Source: Capnocytophaga cynodegmi DSM 19736
Lineage (GTDB): Bacteria > Bacteroidota > Bacteroidia > Flavobacteriales > Flavobacteriaceae
Assembly: GCF_000379185.1 (NCBI RefSeq)
Contig: NZ_KB900710.1
Coordinates: 1-51,703 of the forward strand
DNA: 51,703 bases
Direction of reading: 5' to 3'
Shown here: positions 16,940 through 25,601 of the stretch, piece by piece
How the letters are laid out: every line of letters begins with the position of its first letter
Numbering within the stretch: the first letter of the stretch is position 1
Made by a program: the position numbers and the translations under genes
The notes under the pieces: generated by a model
Told to the model about the DNA's origin: nothing
Databases searched by the model: none
Seen by the model: the letters and a program-made list of their open reading frames with translations, nothing else

Positions 16940-17024
16940 CGGAGAGAGAGGGATTCGAACCCCCGGACCTGTTACAGTCAACGGTTTTCAAGACCGCCGC
17001 ATTCGACCGCTCTGCCATCTCTCC
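16940..17024 (-). tRNA. tRNA-Ser (anticodon UGA)
   Basis: Read on the minus strand the gene begins GGAGAGATGGCAGAGCGG and ends TCTCTCC plus discriminator G, with a seven-base-pair acceptor stem. The anticodon loop CTTGAAA gives UGA. A long variable arm, typical of serine tRNA, precedes the T arm with GGTTCGAATCC. The CCA is not encoded. The 3' end faces the defence island on the left, which is the usual orientation when an element integrates into a tRNA gene. Confidence 0.95.
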
Positions 17025-17207
17025 AATTAATGCATCAGTTATTTCACTTATGCGGTTGCAAATGTACAACAATTTCTGACATCTGCAAATTATTTTTTAA
17101 AATTTTTATTTCTTTTTTTATGATTCTTATTCAAAAAATTGTAAATCAATGATGTAAAATAATACATTGATGTTTTTCAAGAATAATCAATTCAATAAAG
17201 ATGAGAA

Positions 17208-17723
17208 TTATTCGTTTGTATCTGAATAAATCAGGTCATCAAATACAATAAAATTGATTTTCTTATCGTCGTTAATCTGATATTTAATGAGTAATTCTCC
17301 CCAATTTTCGCCATCAGAAAAATCACAAATAAGCCACTTATTATTTAAAACTTTAACTTTATTTATCTGAAACGAATCATTTTGAGACTTAAACCGAATT
17401 AAAGAATACTGTTTTTTATCTGTGTTTGTTTTCAAAATGGCTGAGGTTACTAACTCCGTCGGATTTTTTATTCCCATTTTTGCAAAATAATCTCGAGCGT
17501 AGGTGTTATCGTCAAGATTGAAGTACTTTAATTCGCTTTTTTCGATAGTTAATTTTCGGATAGAATCAATCAAAATTTCTTTTTCATTTAAAGAAAGAGA
17601 TTTATCTAAATGATTTTCCGATGTTTGTACTTGTTCATTCGTTTTTTTCTGTTTCGTTGTAAGTAAAATCAGGTTCAAAATTGCTGAAAGTACGAAGAGT
17701 ACAATAAAAATATTTTTATTCAT
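17208..17723 (-). CDS. Hypothetical membrane-anchored protein, about 171 aa
   Basis: The frame can start at 17747, but the ATG at 17723 (MNKNIFIVLFVLSAILNLIL) gives a clean N-terminal hydrophobic helix and overlaps the stop of the upstream nuclease gene by only eight bases, so I prefer it. After the helix comes a polar linker and a small extracytoplasmic domain with NTYARDYFAKMGIKNPTELV and a C-terminal LICDFSDGENWGELLIKYQI. I recognise no catalytic motif. It is probably translated with the DnaQ/GIY-YIG gene. A hydrolase-like name is sometimes given to such Flavobacteriia proteins, but nothing here supports it. Confidence 0.7.
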   Translation of the reverse strand: MNKNIFIVLFVLSAILNLILLTTKQKKTNEQVQTSENHLDKSLSLNEKEILIDSIRKLTIEKSELKYFNLDDNTYARDYFAKMGIKNPTELVTSAILKTNTDKKQYSLIRFKSQNDSFQINKVKVLNNKWLICDFSDGENWGELLIKYQINDDKKINFIVFDDLIYSDTNE

Positions 17724-19110
17724 TATTGAAAGTTTTTTGTTTATCAAGATTTATGATTTTCAATATGTTGTGATTTCTCAAATAAGAATGCAAAATATGT
17801 CTGTTTATCAGTGAATTGGGTAGGGGAGTTATCAAATTTTCTATGATTTCCAATTGTGAAAGCTGATAATTTAGGTTGAAAAAACCATATCCTTTGATAT
17901 TTCCATCGAGGATAAGAATTATGCTTCTCTCTCCAGTATTTCTTCCCTTATCAACAATAGCAATATTCTGATTTACAAAACCATATTTTTTTAAAACGTT
18001 TTTTGCTCTTTCATTATATTGTTCAACAGGTTCAAGTTCCACACAAGCTCCGAAACATTTTCCCACAGTGTAGTTGTAACAATTTTTTCGTGCTTGTGAA
18101 AGATTTTGGAATTTAGGACACAATTGAAACTCCTCAGTTATTTGATACAGAAAATTTTGAGCCTGATGTTGTGTTTCAAAAGTGGTAATGAAGTTATCAT
18201 TGGTTTCAAGCAATTTCGTTGAGAAACAAAGGTAACCCGCTTTGTTAAGATGTGTTGTTAAGATGTAGTTGATATTATCTGTTTTGTACTTATTTCTTCG
18301 ATTGAATTTTGGGTTGTTTTGCCGAATTTCTTCGATTTCTTTAAGTGTTGCAATTAACTCATTTCCAGTTTCTTCGTATGTTGCAGAATACGTGTTTCGT
18401 TGTAAAAATTGATTTTTTTTGGTTGCAGAAGTAAATATTTGATTTACTCGTTTTTTTATATTTTTGTGTTTTCCAATGTAAATGATTTTTCCCTCCTTAT
18501 TGTGCATATAGTACACTCCAATACGTTCAGGTAGTTCGTTTATAATGCGAATATGTCTGGAAGTCATTTCCTGTTGAAAATCATTTCTTAATGAGCTGGT
18601 TATGATATTTTTTTTTGAGTCTTTTTCCAGAAGATATTTAAAGAGCTTTATTGTAGCCAAAGCATCTCCTGAAGCTCTATGTTGTTCACTCACAGGGATT
18701 CCTAACGAACGAGTCAGCTTTCCCAAACTATAGGATTCTTTTCCTGGAATGAGTTGTTGAGAGAGTTCCACCGTGCACAAAGAAGTTCTCGAAAATTCAT
18801 ATCCTAAGCGGCGAAATTCCGTTTGCAGTATACGATAATCAAAACTAGCGTTGTGGGCTACAATGGTGCAATTCTCTGTGATTTCTACAATTCGTTTGGC
18901 AATTTCATAAAATTTGGGAGCATTTTGTAACATTTTGTTGTTAATTCCTGTAAGTTTTGTAACGAAAGGCTGAATTTCTCTTTCAGGGTTAACTAAGGAG
19001 ATGAACTGGTCAACCACCTTATGACCATCATAACGATAAATGGCAATTTCTGTAATGCCTTCTTCGTTATATTTTCCTCCCGTGGTTTCTATGTCCAGAA
19101 TTGCGTACAA
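17716..19110 (-). CDS. DnaQ-type 3'-5' exonuclease fused to a GIY-YIG (UvrC-like) domain
   Basis: The N-terminal ~165 aa is a DEDDh exonuclease: DIETTG (Asp6, Glu8), AHNASFDYRIL and HRASGDALATI. A GIY-YIG nuclease domain follows from about 195 (GVYYMHNKEGKIIYIGKHKN), then a region like the C-terminal half of UvrC/Cho-type proteins with a four-cysteine cluster (NCYNYTVGKCFGACVELEP). Such fusions occur across Bacteroidota and Actinobacteria and are thought to act in DNA repair; the exact role is not settled. The start is TTG at 19110, because DIETTG must be within a few residues and no ATG is available. A TATATTTG box at 19178-19171 is well placed as the -7. Confidence 0.9.
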   Translation of the reverse strand: MYAILDIETTGGKYNEEGITEIAIYRYDGHKVVDQFISLVNPEREIQPFVTKLTGINNKMLQNAPKFYEIAKRIVEITENCTIVAHNASFDYRILQTEFRRLGYEFSRTSLCTVELSQQLIPGKESYSLGKLTRSLGIPVSEQHRASGDALATIKLFKYLLEKDSKKNIITSSLRNDFQQEMTSRHIRIINELPERIGVYYMHNKEGKIIYIGKHKNIKKRVNQIFTSATKKNQFLQRNTYSATYEETGNELIATLKEIEEIRQNNPKFNRRNKYKTDNINYILTTHLNKAGYLCFSTKLLETNDNFITTFETQHQAQNFLYQITEEFQLCPKFQNLSQARKNCYNYTVGKCFGACVELEPVEQYNERAKNVLKKYGFVNQNIAIVDKGRNTGERSIILILDGNIKGYGFFNLNYQLSQLEIIENLITPLPNSLINRHILHSYLRNHNILKIINLDKQKTFNNE

Positions 19111-19170
19111 AGATTTGTGAAGCTTTCTTGAAATTTAAAAGTTAGTTGTCTTAATTACAAAAAGTATGTG

Positions 19171-19178
19171 CAAATATA
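19171..19178 (-). promoter_or_regulatory. -7 box for the DnaQ/GIY-YIG gene
   Basis: TATATTTG on the minus strand, 60 bases before the TTG start; the -33 element is weak. Confidence 0.4.
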
Positions 19179-19282
19179 GGTAAAAATATTGAAAATGCAG
19201 TATTTTGAGAGTTTAGTGATGTTTTTTGATTTTTTAAAGAATTTTTACCTCATCTCATCTTTCATCAAAAATTTTAGATAAC

Positions 19283-19313
19283 AAAAAAGAGCAAGATTTT
19301 GTTCCTGCTCTTT
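19283..19313 (-). terminator. Terminator of rplS
   Basis: On the minus strand AAAGAGCAGGA pairs with TCTTGCTCTTT (one mismatch), followed by a T run, just after the rplS stop. Confidence 0.75.
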
Positions 19314-19334
19314 GTGTTATTTTTATAGTACGTA

Positions 19335-19682
19335 TTATCTAATTTCTTTAATACGAGCTTTTTTACCAGTAAGTCCTCTGAAGTAATAGATTCTAGCACG
19401 TCTAACTTTTCCTCTTTTATTAACTTCAATTTTTTGAAGAGCAGGCATATTAAAAGGGAAGATACGCTCAACCCCAACTGTTCCTGACATTTTACGAATG
19501 GTAAAAGTTTCAGTCGCTCCACTTCCTTTGCGTTGAATTACAACTCCTTTAAAAAACTGTGTACGCTTTTTGTCTCCCTCTTTAATTTCATAATACACTG
19601 TAATAGTGTCTCCTGTTGAAAATTCAGGAAAATCCTTCTTTGCTACAAAGTTATCCTGTACATACTTTAATAAAGATTCCAT
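19335..19682 (-). CDS. rplS: 50S ribosomal protein L19
   Basis: L19 sits at the 30S-50S interface. The 115-aa length is standard. Conserved stretches include FSTGDTITVYYEIKEGDKKR, QFFKGVVIQRKGSG, ETFTIRKMSGTVGVERIFP and VRRARIYYFRGLTGKKARIK. The ATG at 19682 is the only reasonable start. It is a monocistronic gene with its own promoter, a 70-base leader and an intrinsic terminator. Confidence 0.98.
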   Translation of the reverse strand: MESLLKYVQDNFVAKKDFPEFSTGDTITVYYEIKEGDKKRTQFFKGVVIQRKGSGATETFTIRKMSGTVGVERIFPFNMPALQKIEVNKRGKVRRARIYYFRGLTGKKARIKEIR

Positions 19683-19755
19683 AAAAAAATAAAAATATTA
19701 TTAGTTAACATTGGGCAACATATCACGTCTTTCGCCAGAGGTTACTCCAAATCGG
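19683..19755 (-). promoter_or_regulatory. 5' leader of rplS, possible L19 autoregulatory leader
   Basis: About 70 bases separate the promoter from the rplS ATG. The transcript contains GGAGTAACCTCTGGCGAAAG and a later GCC that can close a small helix. An L19 leader motif has, as I recall, been described in Flavobacteria; I could not fold this segment against a model, so identity is inferred from position. Confidence 0.4.
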
Positions 19756-19758
19756 GTG

Positions 19759-19788
19759 CAAATTTAGATATTATTTTCGGAAAAACAA
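19759..19788 (-). promoter_or_regulatory. rplS promoter
   Basis: On the minus strand, TTG (19788-19786), 19 bp, then TAAATTTG (19766-19759): a textbook Bacteroidota -33/-7 promoter. Confidence 0.75.
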
Positions 19789-19798
19789 GTCTTTCTGA

Positions 19799-21724
19799 TT
19801 ATTTAACTTCTTTAATTTCCATATTTTCGTACTTAACAATGTAAACCCCCTGATTTTCATATCCTCCACCTCTGTAAGGATTTCGCAGATAAGCAAATTT
19901 GTTCTCAAGAAAAGAAGTTTCGCCCAATTGATTGTTCGAATCGTTGAAATTGCCCGTAACTCCCAATCTCAGGATAGTGTCCATTGTAATATCAAACCCT
20001 CGAATAGCATATTTATTTGGTAAAATTCCATATGTTTTTAAATATCTTTTTGAAAAAGTGTCACCACCATTGGAATATTTGTTGAAGGTAGGAAACGTGA
20101 ATTGCAGGTCAGATAATTGATTGTTAGATAGGCTATTAGAGTCGTAAACACTTCCTTTGTCGGTTGTCATAAGGGTGATTTTGGGAGAAATATTATCCTT
20201 TTTGTTTTGCATTATATTATGCAAAACTCTCACCGCATTGGAAACAAAACCAATTTCGTTAGATTGAATAATGGCAATATTTTCACGTGAATAGTCTAAC
20301 GCGTTTGGAATAGAATTCACTGTAATCTCTGTAACTACTTTGGCGTGAGGGAAACTCTGTTCCAATTTCTCACGAACAGAAGCATTGTTTGCGTCTGCCA
20401 AAATTAAAATATTTGCATTGGCATAATTCTGTGAGATAAATTGTATCATTTTACTTTGTTGAACACTCTCAGTAGGCAAGGTTTGATAAACGTTTGGCTT
20501 TAGCTCTATATTTTTGTTAGAAAGTGGAGCCAAAATAGCCACATTGGGGTTTGAAATTGAAGCAGAAATTGTATTGAAAGATTTTGCTGAGAAAGGACCA
20601 ATAATAACCTGCGATTTTTGGATGTTTTCATTCAAAGCCATTCTTTGTATTTCTTTTTCAGTTTTTTCACTATCAAAAACATTTATACGGAATTTATAGC
20701 CCTTTTTTTGCAATGAATCAATGGCAATTAAGGCACCTGAATAAAAATCTGTAGCAATAGGGGTTACTCTATTATCGCTCAAACGTCCCTTTAAGGTAGC
20801 CATTTTATCAGCTTCACCAACGATGTCAGAAATTCTAAAAGGCAAAATGAAAGAAATTTCCTTTACGTTTTCAGCCGATGAAATGGAAAATATTTTCTGA
20901 GTGGAATCTTCAAATAATTGACTTTCCATAGTAAGAATTTCTCCCTGTTTGTATCTTTCAAAATTCGCTTTCGGAATCCAGATTTGAGAATCAGATTTTA
21001 ACCCATCTTTTAATTCTGGATTAAGTTTGATGATTTCAGCTTCAGAAATTCCAAATTTGCGTTCCAAACTATAAAAACCTTCCGCTTTTTCAACAGAATA
21101 CAGGACAAGGTCTTGATTGTTAGTGCTTTTTGGAAGAGAAGGAGTGTGTGTTTCCGATGCTGGAACCCAAATTTCTTGTCCTTCACGCAAATTTTCGGCA
21201 GTAATTCCAGGATTCATTCGCTCAAGTTCCTCCTGGCTTATGTTGTGATTTTTTGAGATTCTCCAGATTGTTTCCTGAGGCTTTACTACATATTTTTTCT
21301 GTCCTTGAATTCCCTTTTGAATCATCTGTGAGGCTTTCTCGAAAATAGGAATAGAAATAGTTTCTCCTTCCAACAACCCTCTGTTGTAAAGGTCGAAGTT
21401 ATAACGTTTTAAGTCATCAATTGAGATATTGTATTTTTGTGACAAACCGAAAAAAGTTTCTTTTGGAGCCACTGTATGTGACTTATATCCCAATGGCTTT
21501 TGTGTACTGTAATATTTCACTTTTCCCGATGGAATATAGATAACCATATCTTTCTTCAAGCCGTTTTTTAGCTCAGGATTTTTCTTGATAATGTCAGAAG
21601 GTGAAACTCGATACGTTTTTGCAATACTTTCAATATTTTCATTTTCTTTTACATTATGAGTTTGTTGCTGGGCAAATCCTATACCAAATAAAAAAATAAA
21701 TCCTAATATCAATAAATTCTTCAT
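19799..21724 (-). CDS. Secreted LysM-repeat protein with periplasmic-binding-like domain, 641 aa
   Basis: A signal peptide (LLILGFIFLFGIGFAQ) is followed by four LysM peptidoglycan-binding modules, near residues 22-67, 82-125, 143-188 and 205-250, each with a phrase like SIAKTYRVSPSDIIKKNPEL. The C-terminal ~380 aa resembles a type 1 periplasmic binding fold of the ABC amino-acid/LppC-YraM kind (VIIGPFSAKSFNTISASISN, IAILAPLSNK-like core). It is therefore probably a periplasmic cell-wall protein that senses or organises peptidoglycan rather than a transporter subunit, as no ABC genes are near. It is a widely conserved Flavobacteriia architecture beside guaA. Confidence 0.85.
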   Translation of the reverse strand: MKNLLILGFIFLFGIGFAQQQTHNVKENENIESIAKTYRVSPSDIIKKNPELKNGLKKDMVIYIPSGKVKYYSTQKPLGYKSHTVAPKETFFGLSQKYNISIDDLKRYNFDLYNRGLLEGETISIPIFEKASQMIQKGIQGQKKYVVKPQETIWRISKNHNISQEELERMNPGITAENLREGQEIWVPASETHTPSLPKSTNNQDLVLYSVEKAEGFYSLERKFGISEAEIIKLNPELKDGLKSDSQIWIPKANFERYKQGEILTMESQLFEDSTQKIFSISSAENVKEISFILPFRISDIVGEADKMATLKGRLSDNRVTPIATDFYSGALIAIDSLQKKGYKFRINVFDSEKTEKEIQRMALNENIQKSQVIIGPFSAKSFNTISASISNPNVAILAPLSNKNIELKPNVYQTLPTESVQQSKMIQFISQNYANANILILADANNASVREKLEQSFPHAKVVTEITVNSIPNALDYSRENIAIIQSNEIGFVSNAVRVLHNIMQNKKDNISPKITLMTTDKGSVYDSNSLSNNQLSDLQFTFPTFNKYSNGGDTFSKRYLKTYGILPNKYAIRGFDITMDTILRLGVTGNFNDSNNQLGETSFLENKFAYLRNPYRGGGYENQGVYIVKYENMEIKEVK

Positions 21725-21872
21725 AAAGAGCTTATAATTAAATTTTTATGTGCTATTTTTGATTTGGAAAAACAAATAATCCAAACCACAAATATACTAA
21801 TTAATTGTAAATAGAAGTACTTATCTAAAAAAATAGCATATTTTTAAGTTTTCTGAAGATATAATAGAAAAT

Positions 21873-21911
21873 AAAAATGAAGGAAAATATTGTTAGTTTT
21901 CCTTCATTTTT
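21873..21911 (-). terminator. Terminator of guaA
   Basis: A perfect 15-bp stem (AAAAATGAAGGAAAA with its complement) around a 9-base loop, just after the guaA stop on the minus strand. Confidence 0.85.
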
Positions 21912-21924
21912 ATTGAAAATTCAT

Positions 21925-23454
21925 TTATTCCCATTCAATTGTTGCTGGTGGTTTCGAGCTGATATCGTAAACTACTCGGTTTACGCCTTTTACTTTGTTT
22001 ATAATTTCGTTTGAAATTTTCTGTAAGAATTTGTACGGCAAGTCAACCCAGTCAGCAGTCATTCCATCAACACTTTCCACTGCACGTAAGGCTACCACTT
22101 TCTCATATGTACGCTCATCGCCCATTACACCTACACTATTGATAGGTAGTAAGATAGCTCCAGCTTGCCATACTTTGTCGTACAAACCGTGCTCCTTAAG
22201 TCCATTGATGAAAATTGCATCTACTTCTTGTAAGATACTTACTTTTTCAGGGGTAATATCTCCCAAAATACGAATAGCTAATCCAGGTCCTGGGAAAGGG
22301 TGTCTACCCAATAATTCATCATCTATGCCAAGTGCTTTTCCTACACGGCGTACCTCGTCTTTGAAAAGCATACGTAGGGGTTCTACAACTTTAAGTTTCA
22401 TAAAATCAGGTAATCCACCTACGTTATGATGCGACTTGATAGTTGCCGAAGGACCTTTTACAGATAAGGACTCAATTACATCAGGATAAATTGTTCCCTG
22501 TCCTAGCCATTTCGCATCTTCTATTTTATGTGCTTCATCATCAAATACTTCTATGAATACACGTCCGATTATTTTTCGCTTTTCTTCTGGGTCAGATTTT
22601 CCAGCTAAGGCATTTAAGAAACGCTCAGAGGCATCAACTCCTTTTACGTTCAAGCCCATACCCTCATATTGTTTTAGAACATTCTGGAATTCATTTTTAC
22701 GAAGTAGTCCATTATTTACAAAAATACAATGCAATTGATTTCCAATTGCTTTGTTTAGCAAAACAGCAGCAACTGTCGAGTCCACCCCCCCTGAAAGCCC
22801 CAAAACAACTTTTTCATTACCAACCTGTTCCTTTAAGGATTTTACGGTCATTTCTACGAAATTATCAGAAGTCCAAGTAGGTTTTATTTTTGCAATCTTA
22901 ATCAAAAAGTTTTCTAAAAGTTTTTTTCCATCAATGGAGTGTGATACTTCGGGGTGAAATTGAATTGCGTAAGTATCTTCGCCTTCAATTCGATACGAAG
23001 CATTTTTTACATCGGCTGTACTTGCTAAGCAAATTCCACCAGTAGGAAGTTCCTTAATTGTGTCACTATGACTCATCCAAACTTGGCTTCCTTGCGAAAT
23101 TCCATCGAAAAGAGGTTCATTTCCTTCAATGAAAGATAAATTTGCTCGTCCGTATTCACGTATTTTTGAAGGAGTTACACTTCCACCATTGAAGTGTGCC
23201 AAATATTGTGCTCCATAGCAAACGGCTAAGAGTGGTTTCTTTCCTCTGATTTGTGATAAATCAGGATGAAGAGCGTCTTCACTTCTTACAGAATAAGGTG
23301 AACCCGAAAGAATTACAGTTGAAAATTCATCTAAATTCTCAGGTAAATGATTAAAAGGGTGGATTTCACAAAAGATATTAAGTTCTCTGACTCTTCGTGC
23401 AATCAATTGTGTATATTGCGAACCAAAATCTAAAATTAAAACACTATTATTCAT
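21925..23454 (-). CDS. guaA: GMP synthase (glutamine-hydrolysing)
   Basis: GuaA converts XMP to GMP using glutamine and ATP. The N-terminal class I amidotransferase domain has LLAVCYGAQ (Cys79) and FHPEVSHS (His167, Glu169). The ATP-pyrophosphatase domain has [14 protein letters not shown] (SGGVDS at 221-226), and the C-terminal dimerisation domain ends in [15 protein letters not shown], the standard GuaA tail. The 509-aa length is normal. The gene has its own promoter box at 23507-23500 and a strong terminator. A palindromic operator-like cluster lies 160-200 bases upstream. Confidence 0.98.
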   Translation of the reverse strand: MNNSVLILDFGSQYTQLIARRVRELNIFCEIHPFNHLPENLDEFSTVILSGSPYSVRSEDALHPDLSQIRGKKPLLAVCYGAQYLAHFNGGSVTPSKIREYGRANLSFIEGNEPLFDGISQGSQVWMSHSDTIKELPTGGICLASTADVKNASYRIEGEDTYAIQFHPEVSHSIDGKKLLENFLIKIAKIKPTWTSDNFVEMTVKSLKEQVGNEKVVLGLSGGVDSTVAAVLLNKAIGNQLHCIFVNNGLLRKNEFQNVLKQYEGMGLNVKGVDASERFLNALAGKSDPEEKRKIIGRVFIEVFDDEAHKIEDAKWLGQGTIYPDVIESLSVKGPSATIKSHHNVGGLPDFMKLKVVEPLRMLFKDEVRRVGKALGIDDELLGRHPFPGPGLAIRILGDITPEKVSILQEVDAIFINGLKEHGLYDKVWQAGAILLPINSVGVMGDERTYEKVVALRAVESVDGMTADWVDLPYKFLQKISNEIINKVKGVNRVVYDISSKPPATIEWE

Positions 23455-23499
23455 TGAGTTATAACTTGTCTGTTAAATGTAATTCAGTTAAAATATCGG

Positions 23500-23507
23500 C
23501 AAAAGTA
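23500..23507 (-). promoter_or_regulatory. -7 box of the guaA promoter
   Basis: TACTTTTG on the minus strand, about 45 bases before the guaA ATG. The -33 is not clear. Confidence 0.45.
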
Positions 23508-23612
23508 TGAATTAATGTTGAATTATGGTAATATCAGAGTATTTATTTGTGAGATGCTTTCAAGAATGTGTGTGATAAATTTTACTCTGAAACAATTATT
23601 GTGTATTTAAAG

Positions 23613-23660
23613 TGTGTAAAGTTTACACATTAAAAATTGTTTTACACACTTTGTTACACA
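23613..23660. promoter_or_regulatory. Palindromic TGTGTAAA operator-like cluster
   Basis: TGTGTAAAGTTTACACA (23613-23629) is a perfect 17-bp palindrome. Two more half sites, TTTACACA (23641-23648) and TTACACA (23654-23660), follow. Repeated inverted half sites are typical of a dimeric repressor or activator binding region. The regulator is unknown. Confidence 0.45.
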
Positions 23661-23748
23661 ATGTTTAATTTCTTTCAAAAATATAAAATATTTTGTTTTA
23701 TTCTGATTGTCAGTTTCTTGTGTGTTAATTATTGAGTTGTATCAAAAA

Positions 23749-23764
23749 TGGCACGTTATTTTCT
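23749..23764 (+). promoter_or_regulatory. Sigma-54-like -24/-12 site
   Basis: TGGCACGTTATTTTCT matches the consensus TGGCACGNNNNTTGCW at every specified base except the G of the -12 element. Two sigma-54 activators are encoded just downstream. The site has no ORF within about 400 bases. Confidence 0.35.
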
Positions 23765-23969
23765 ATAATGAGAGCGTAACTTTGTTATGATAATGTGAGT
23801 TACAACAAAAAATTAGAAAAACTAAATTTATAAATTGCTATAAGAAACATTGTTTAGATGAGATTATTCATTAGAACATAGTTATGAAAAAACAATTACT
23901 TTAGGTAAAATCATTTATTAAACTATTCAAAGTCATTAGGACTGAATTTTATGAAAAAAACTTACTTTT

Positions 23970-24004
23970 TTGAATAGTTAAATGATTAAATGTAAATAAC
24001 TTTG
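23970..24004 (+). promoter_or_regulatory. Possible promoter of a short transcript
   Basis: TTG (23970-23972) and TAACTTTG (23997-24004) are 24 bp apart, slightly long for this promoter class. A hairpin-T run lies about 30 bases after the predicted start, so the transcript would be only about 60 nt. Confidence 0.3.
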
Positions 24005-24033
24005 GAGTTAGTAGTAGTATTTATATGCATTGT

Positions 24034-24073
24034 GAAAAAGGACTTTTTCGTGAGAAAAAGTCTTTTTCGTTTT
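24034..24073 (+). terminator. Strong hairpin with T run
   Basis: GAAAAAGGACTTTTTC and GAAAAAGTCTTTTTC form a near-perfect stem with a GTGA loop, followed by GTTTT. There is no gene directly upstream on the plus strand, so it would end a noncoding transcript. Confidence 0.55.
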
Positions 24074-24098
24074 AACATACTTTTTGCTTTGAAATTTG

Positions 24099-24106
24099 TA
24101 TATTTG
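24099..24106 (+). promoter_or_regulatory. -7 box for the 24160 response regulator
   Basis: TATATTTG, an exact TAnnTTTG match, 53 bases before the ATG. Confidence 0.5.
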
Positions 24107-24159
24107 CCTCCAATTAAAAATCAGAAACTTATAGCAAATTTTTCACACTTAAAAATTTA

Positions 24160-25524
24160 ATGAATATGAATCCTATTCTTTTGGTTGAGGATGATATTAC
24201 GTTTGCAAAAATGTTAACTCGCTTTTTGGAACGAAATGGATACAAAGTGGAAGAATGTGGCACTTTGGAAGAGGCCAAGAAAAAAATAAGTCCTTTTACA
24301 AAAATGGTTTTTACGGATTTGCGTCTTCCTGATGGAGATGGAATTGTTCTGCTTAAAGAGATTAAAGCCTCCTATCCTGAGATTCCCGTGATTGTAATGA
24401 CAGGATATGCTGAAGTTTCTACCGCTGTTGAAGCTATGAAGTTGGGTGCTTTTGACTACATTTCAAAACCTTTTCAACAAGAAGATGTATTAAATGTAAT
24501 TAAGAATGCAGATAAGTCAAAATCTCCAAAAATAATAACTCCTTCTGTACCGAAAATCAAAGAAGAAAAAGAATTAAAAGTTCCTGAAAGAGAAACTTCT
24601 TTTGTGAAAGGAGTTAGCCTTGCATCAAAAAAATTAAACGAATTTATCAGTTTGGTTGCTCCCACAGATATGTCAGTTCTGATTACAGGGGAAAGTGGAA
24701 CAGGAAAAGAGGTTGTTGCAAAGTCAATTCATCTTAAAAGTGAAAGAGCAAACAAGCCTTTTATTGCAGTTGATTGTGGAGCTATCCCTAAAGAAATCGC
24801 ATCAAGTGAATTTTTTGGACATATAAAAGGTTCGTTCACAGGTGCTATTAGTGATAAAAAAGGACATTTTGAGGAAGCCAATGGTGGAACAATTTTCCTT
24901 GATGAAGTTGGTAATCTAAGTTATGAAAATCAAATTCAACTATTAAGAGCCTTACAAGAAAGAAGAATAAAACCAATAGGAAGTTCCAAAGAAATTGAAG
25001 TGGATATCAGGGTTTTAGCTGCAACAAATGAAGATTTACTCACAGCTGTTGAAAAAGGACAATTCCGTGAAGATTTGTATCACCGATTGAATGAGTTTTC
25101 CATAAAAGTACCTTCATTACAAGAGCGTAAGGACGATTTGATGATTTTTGCTTCTCACTTTCTGGAAGTTGCAAATCAAAAATTACGAAAACAAATCTAT
25201 GGATTTTCTGAAAAAGCAGTGCAAAGAATGCTTTTGTACCCTTGGAATGGAAATTTGCGAGAATTGTCCAATGTGATAAAAAGAGCTACATTACTGGCAC
25301 AGGGAAATTATATCACAGAAGATGACTTACCAGAAGAAATAGTTTCGGAAACGCATAATGTTATCGCTGAAAAAATATCTTTTTCGACAAAGGACAATGA
25401 GAAAGAGTTAATCATAAGTGCATTGAAGGAGTCACAAAATAATAAAACAGAAGCAGCTAAATTGTTAAATATTACTCGTAAGACACTCTATAACAAGCTT
25501 AAAGCATACGATATAGATTTATAA
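24160..25524 (+). CDS. Sigma-54-dependent response regulator (NtrC family), 454 aa
   Basis: A receiver domain (residues 1-120; acidic pair EDD at 10-12, phospho-acceptor Asp53 in FTDLRLP, Lys103 in ISKPF) is followed by an AAA+ sigma-54 activation domain from about 150 to 385. That domain has Walker A TGESGTGKE, the loop GSFTGA in place of the usual GAFTGA, and Walker B GGTIFLDEVG. A Fis-type helix-turn-helix closes the protein (NNKTEAAKLLNITRKTLYNK). It is predicted to activate sigma-54 promoters when phosphorylated. No histidine kinase gene is adjacent. The next gene but one is a second, shorter member of the family. Confidence 0.92.
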   Translation: MNMNPILLVEDDITFAKMLTRFLERNGYKVEECGTLEEAKKKISPFTKMVFTDLRLPDGDGIVLLKEIKASYPEIPVIVMTGYAEVSTAVEAMKLGAFDYISKPFQQEDVLNVIKNADKSKSPKIITPSVPKIKEEKELKVPERETSFVKGVSLASKKLNEFISLVAPTDMSVLITGESGTGKEVVAKSIHLKSERANKPFIAVDCGAIPKEIASSEFFGHIKGSFTGAISDKKGHFEEANGGTIFLDEVGNLSYENQIQLLRALQERRIKPIGSSKEIEVDIRVLAATNEDLLTAVEKGQFREDLYHRLNEFSIKVPSLQERKDDLMIFASHFLEVANQKLRKQIYGFSEKAVQRMLLYPWNGNLRELSNVIKRATLLAQGNYITEDDLPEEIVSETHNVIAEKISFSTKDNEKELIISALKESQNNKTEAAKLLNITRKTLYNKLKAYDIDL

Positions 25525-25601
25525 TGATATAAAATTTAATTCGTGGCATTATTTTTGATAGAGGAGGATTATTAATTTGTTTAACTATTTTTTAGAACAC
25601 T

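Larger units (their letters stand above)
23455..24159. other. Long intergenic region between guaA and the first response regulator
   Basis: About 705 bases with no gene. From left to right it holds the guaA promoter, a palindromic TGTGTAAA cluster (23613-23660), a sigma-54-like site (23749-23764), a possible housekeeping promoter (23970-24004), a strong hairpin with T run (24034-24073) and the -7 box of the response-regulator gene (24099-24106). The promoter-hairpin pairs could produce one or two small RNAs. Confidence 0.5.

Noticed and set aside
16937-17152. Plus-strand ORF of 71 aa over the tRNA
   Set aside because: It is the antisense reading of the tRNA-Ser gene, a well-known false ORF.
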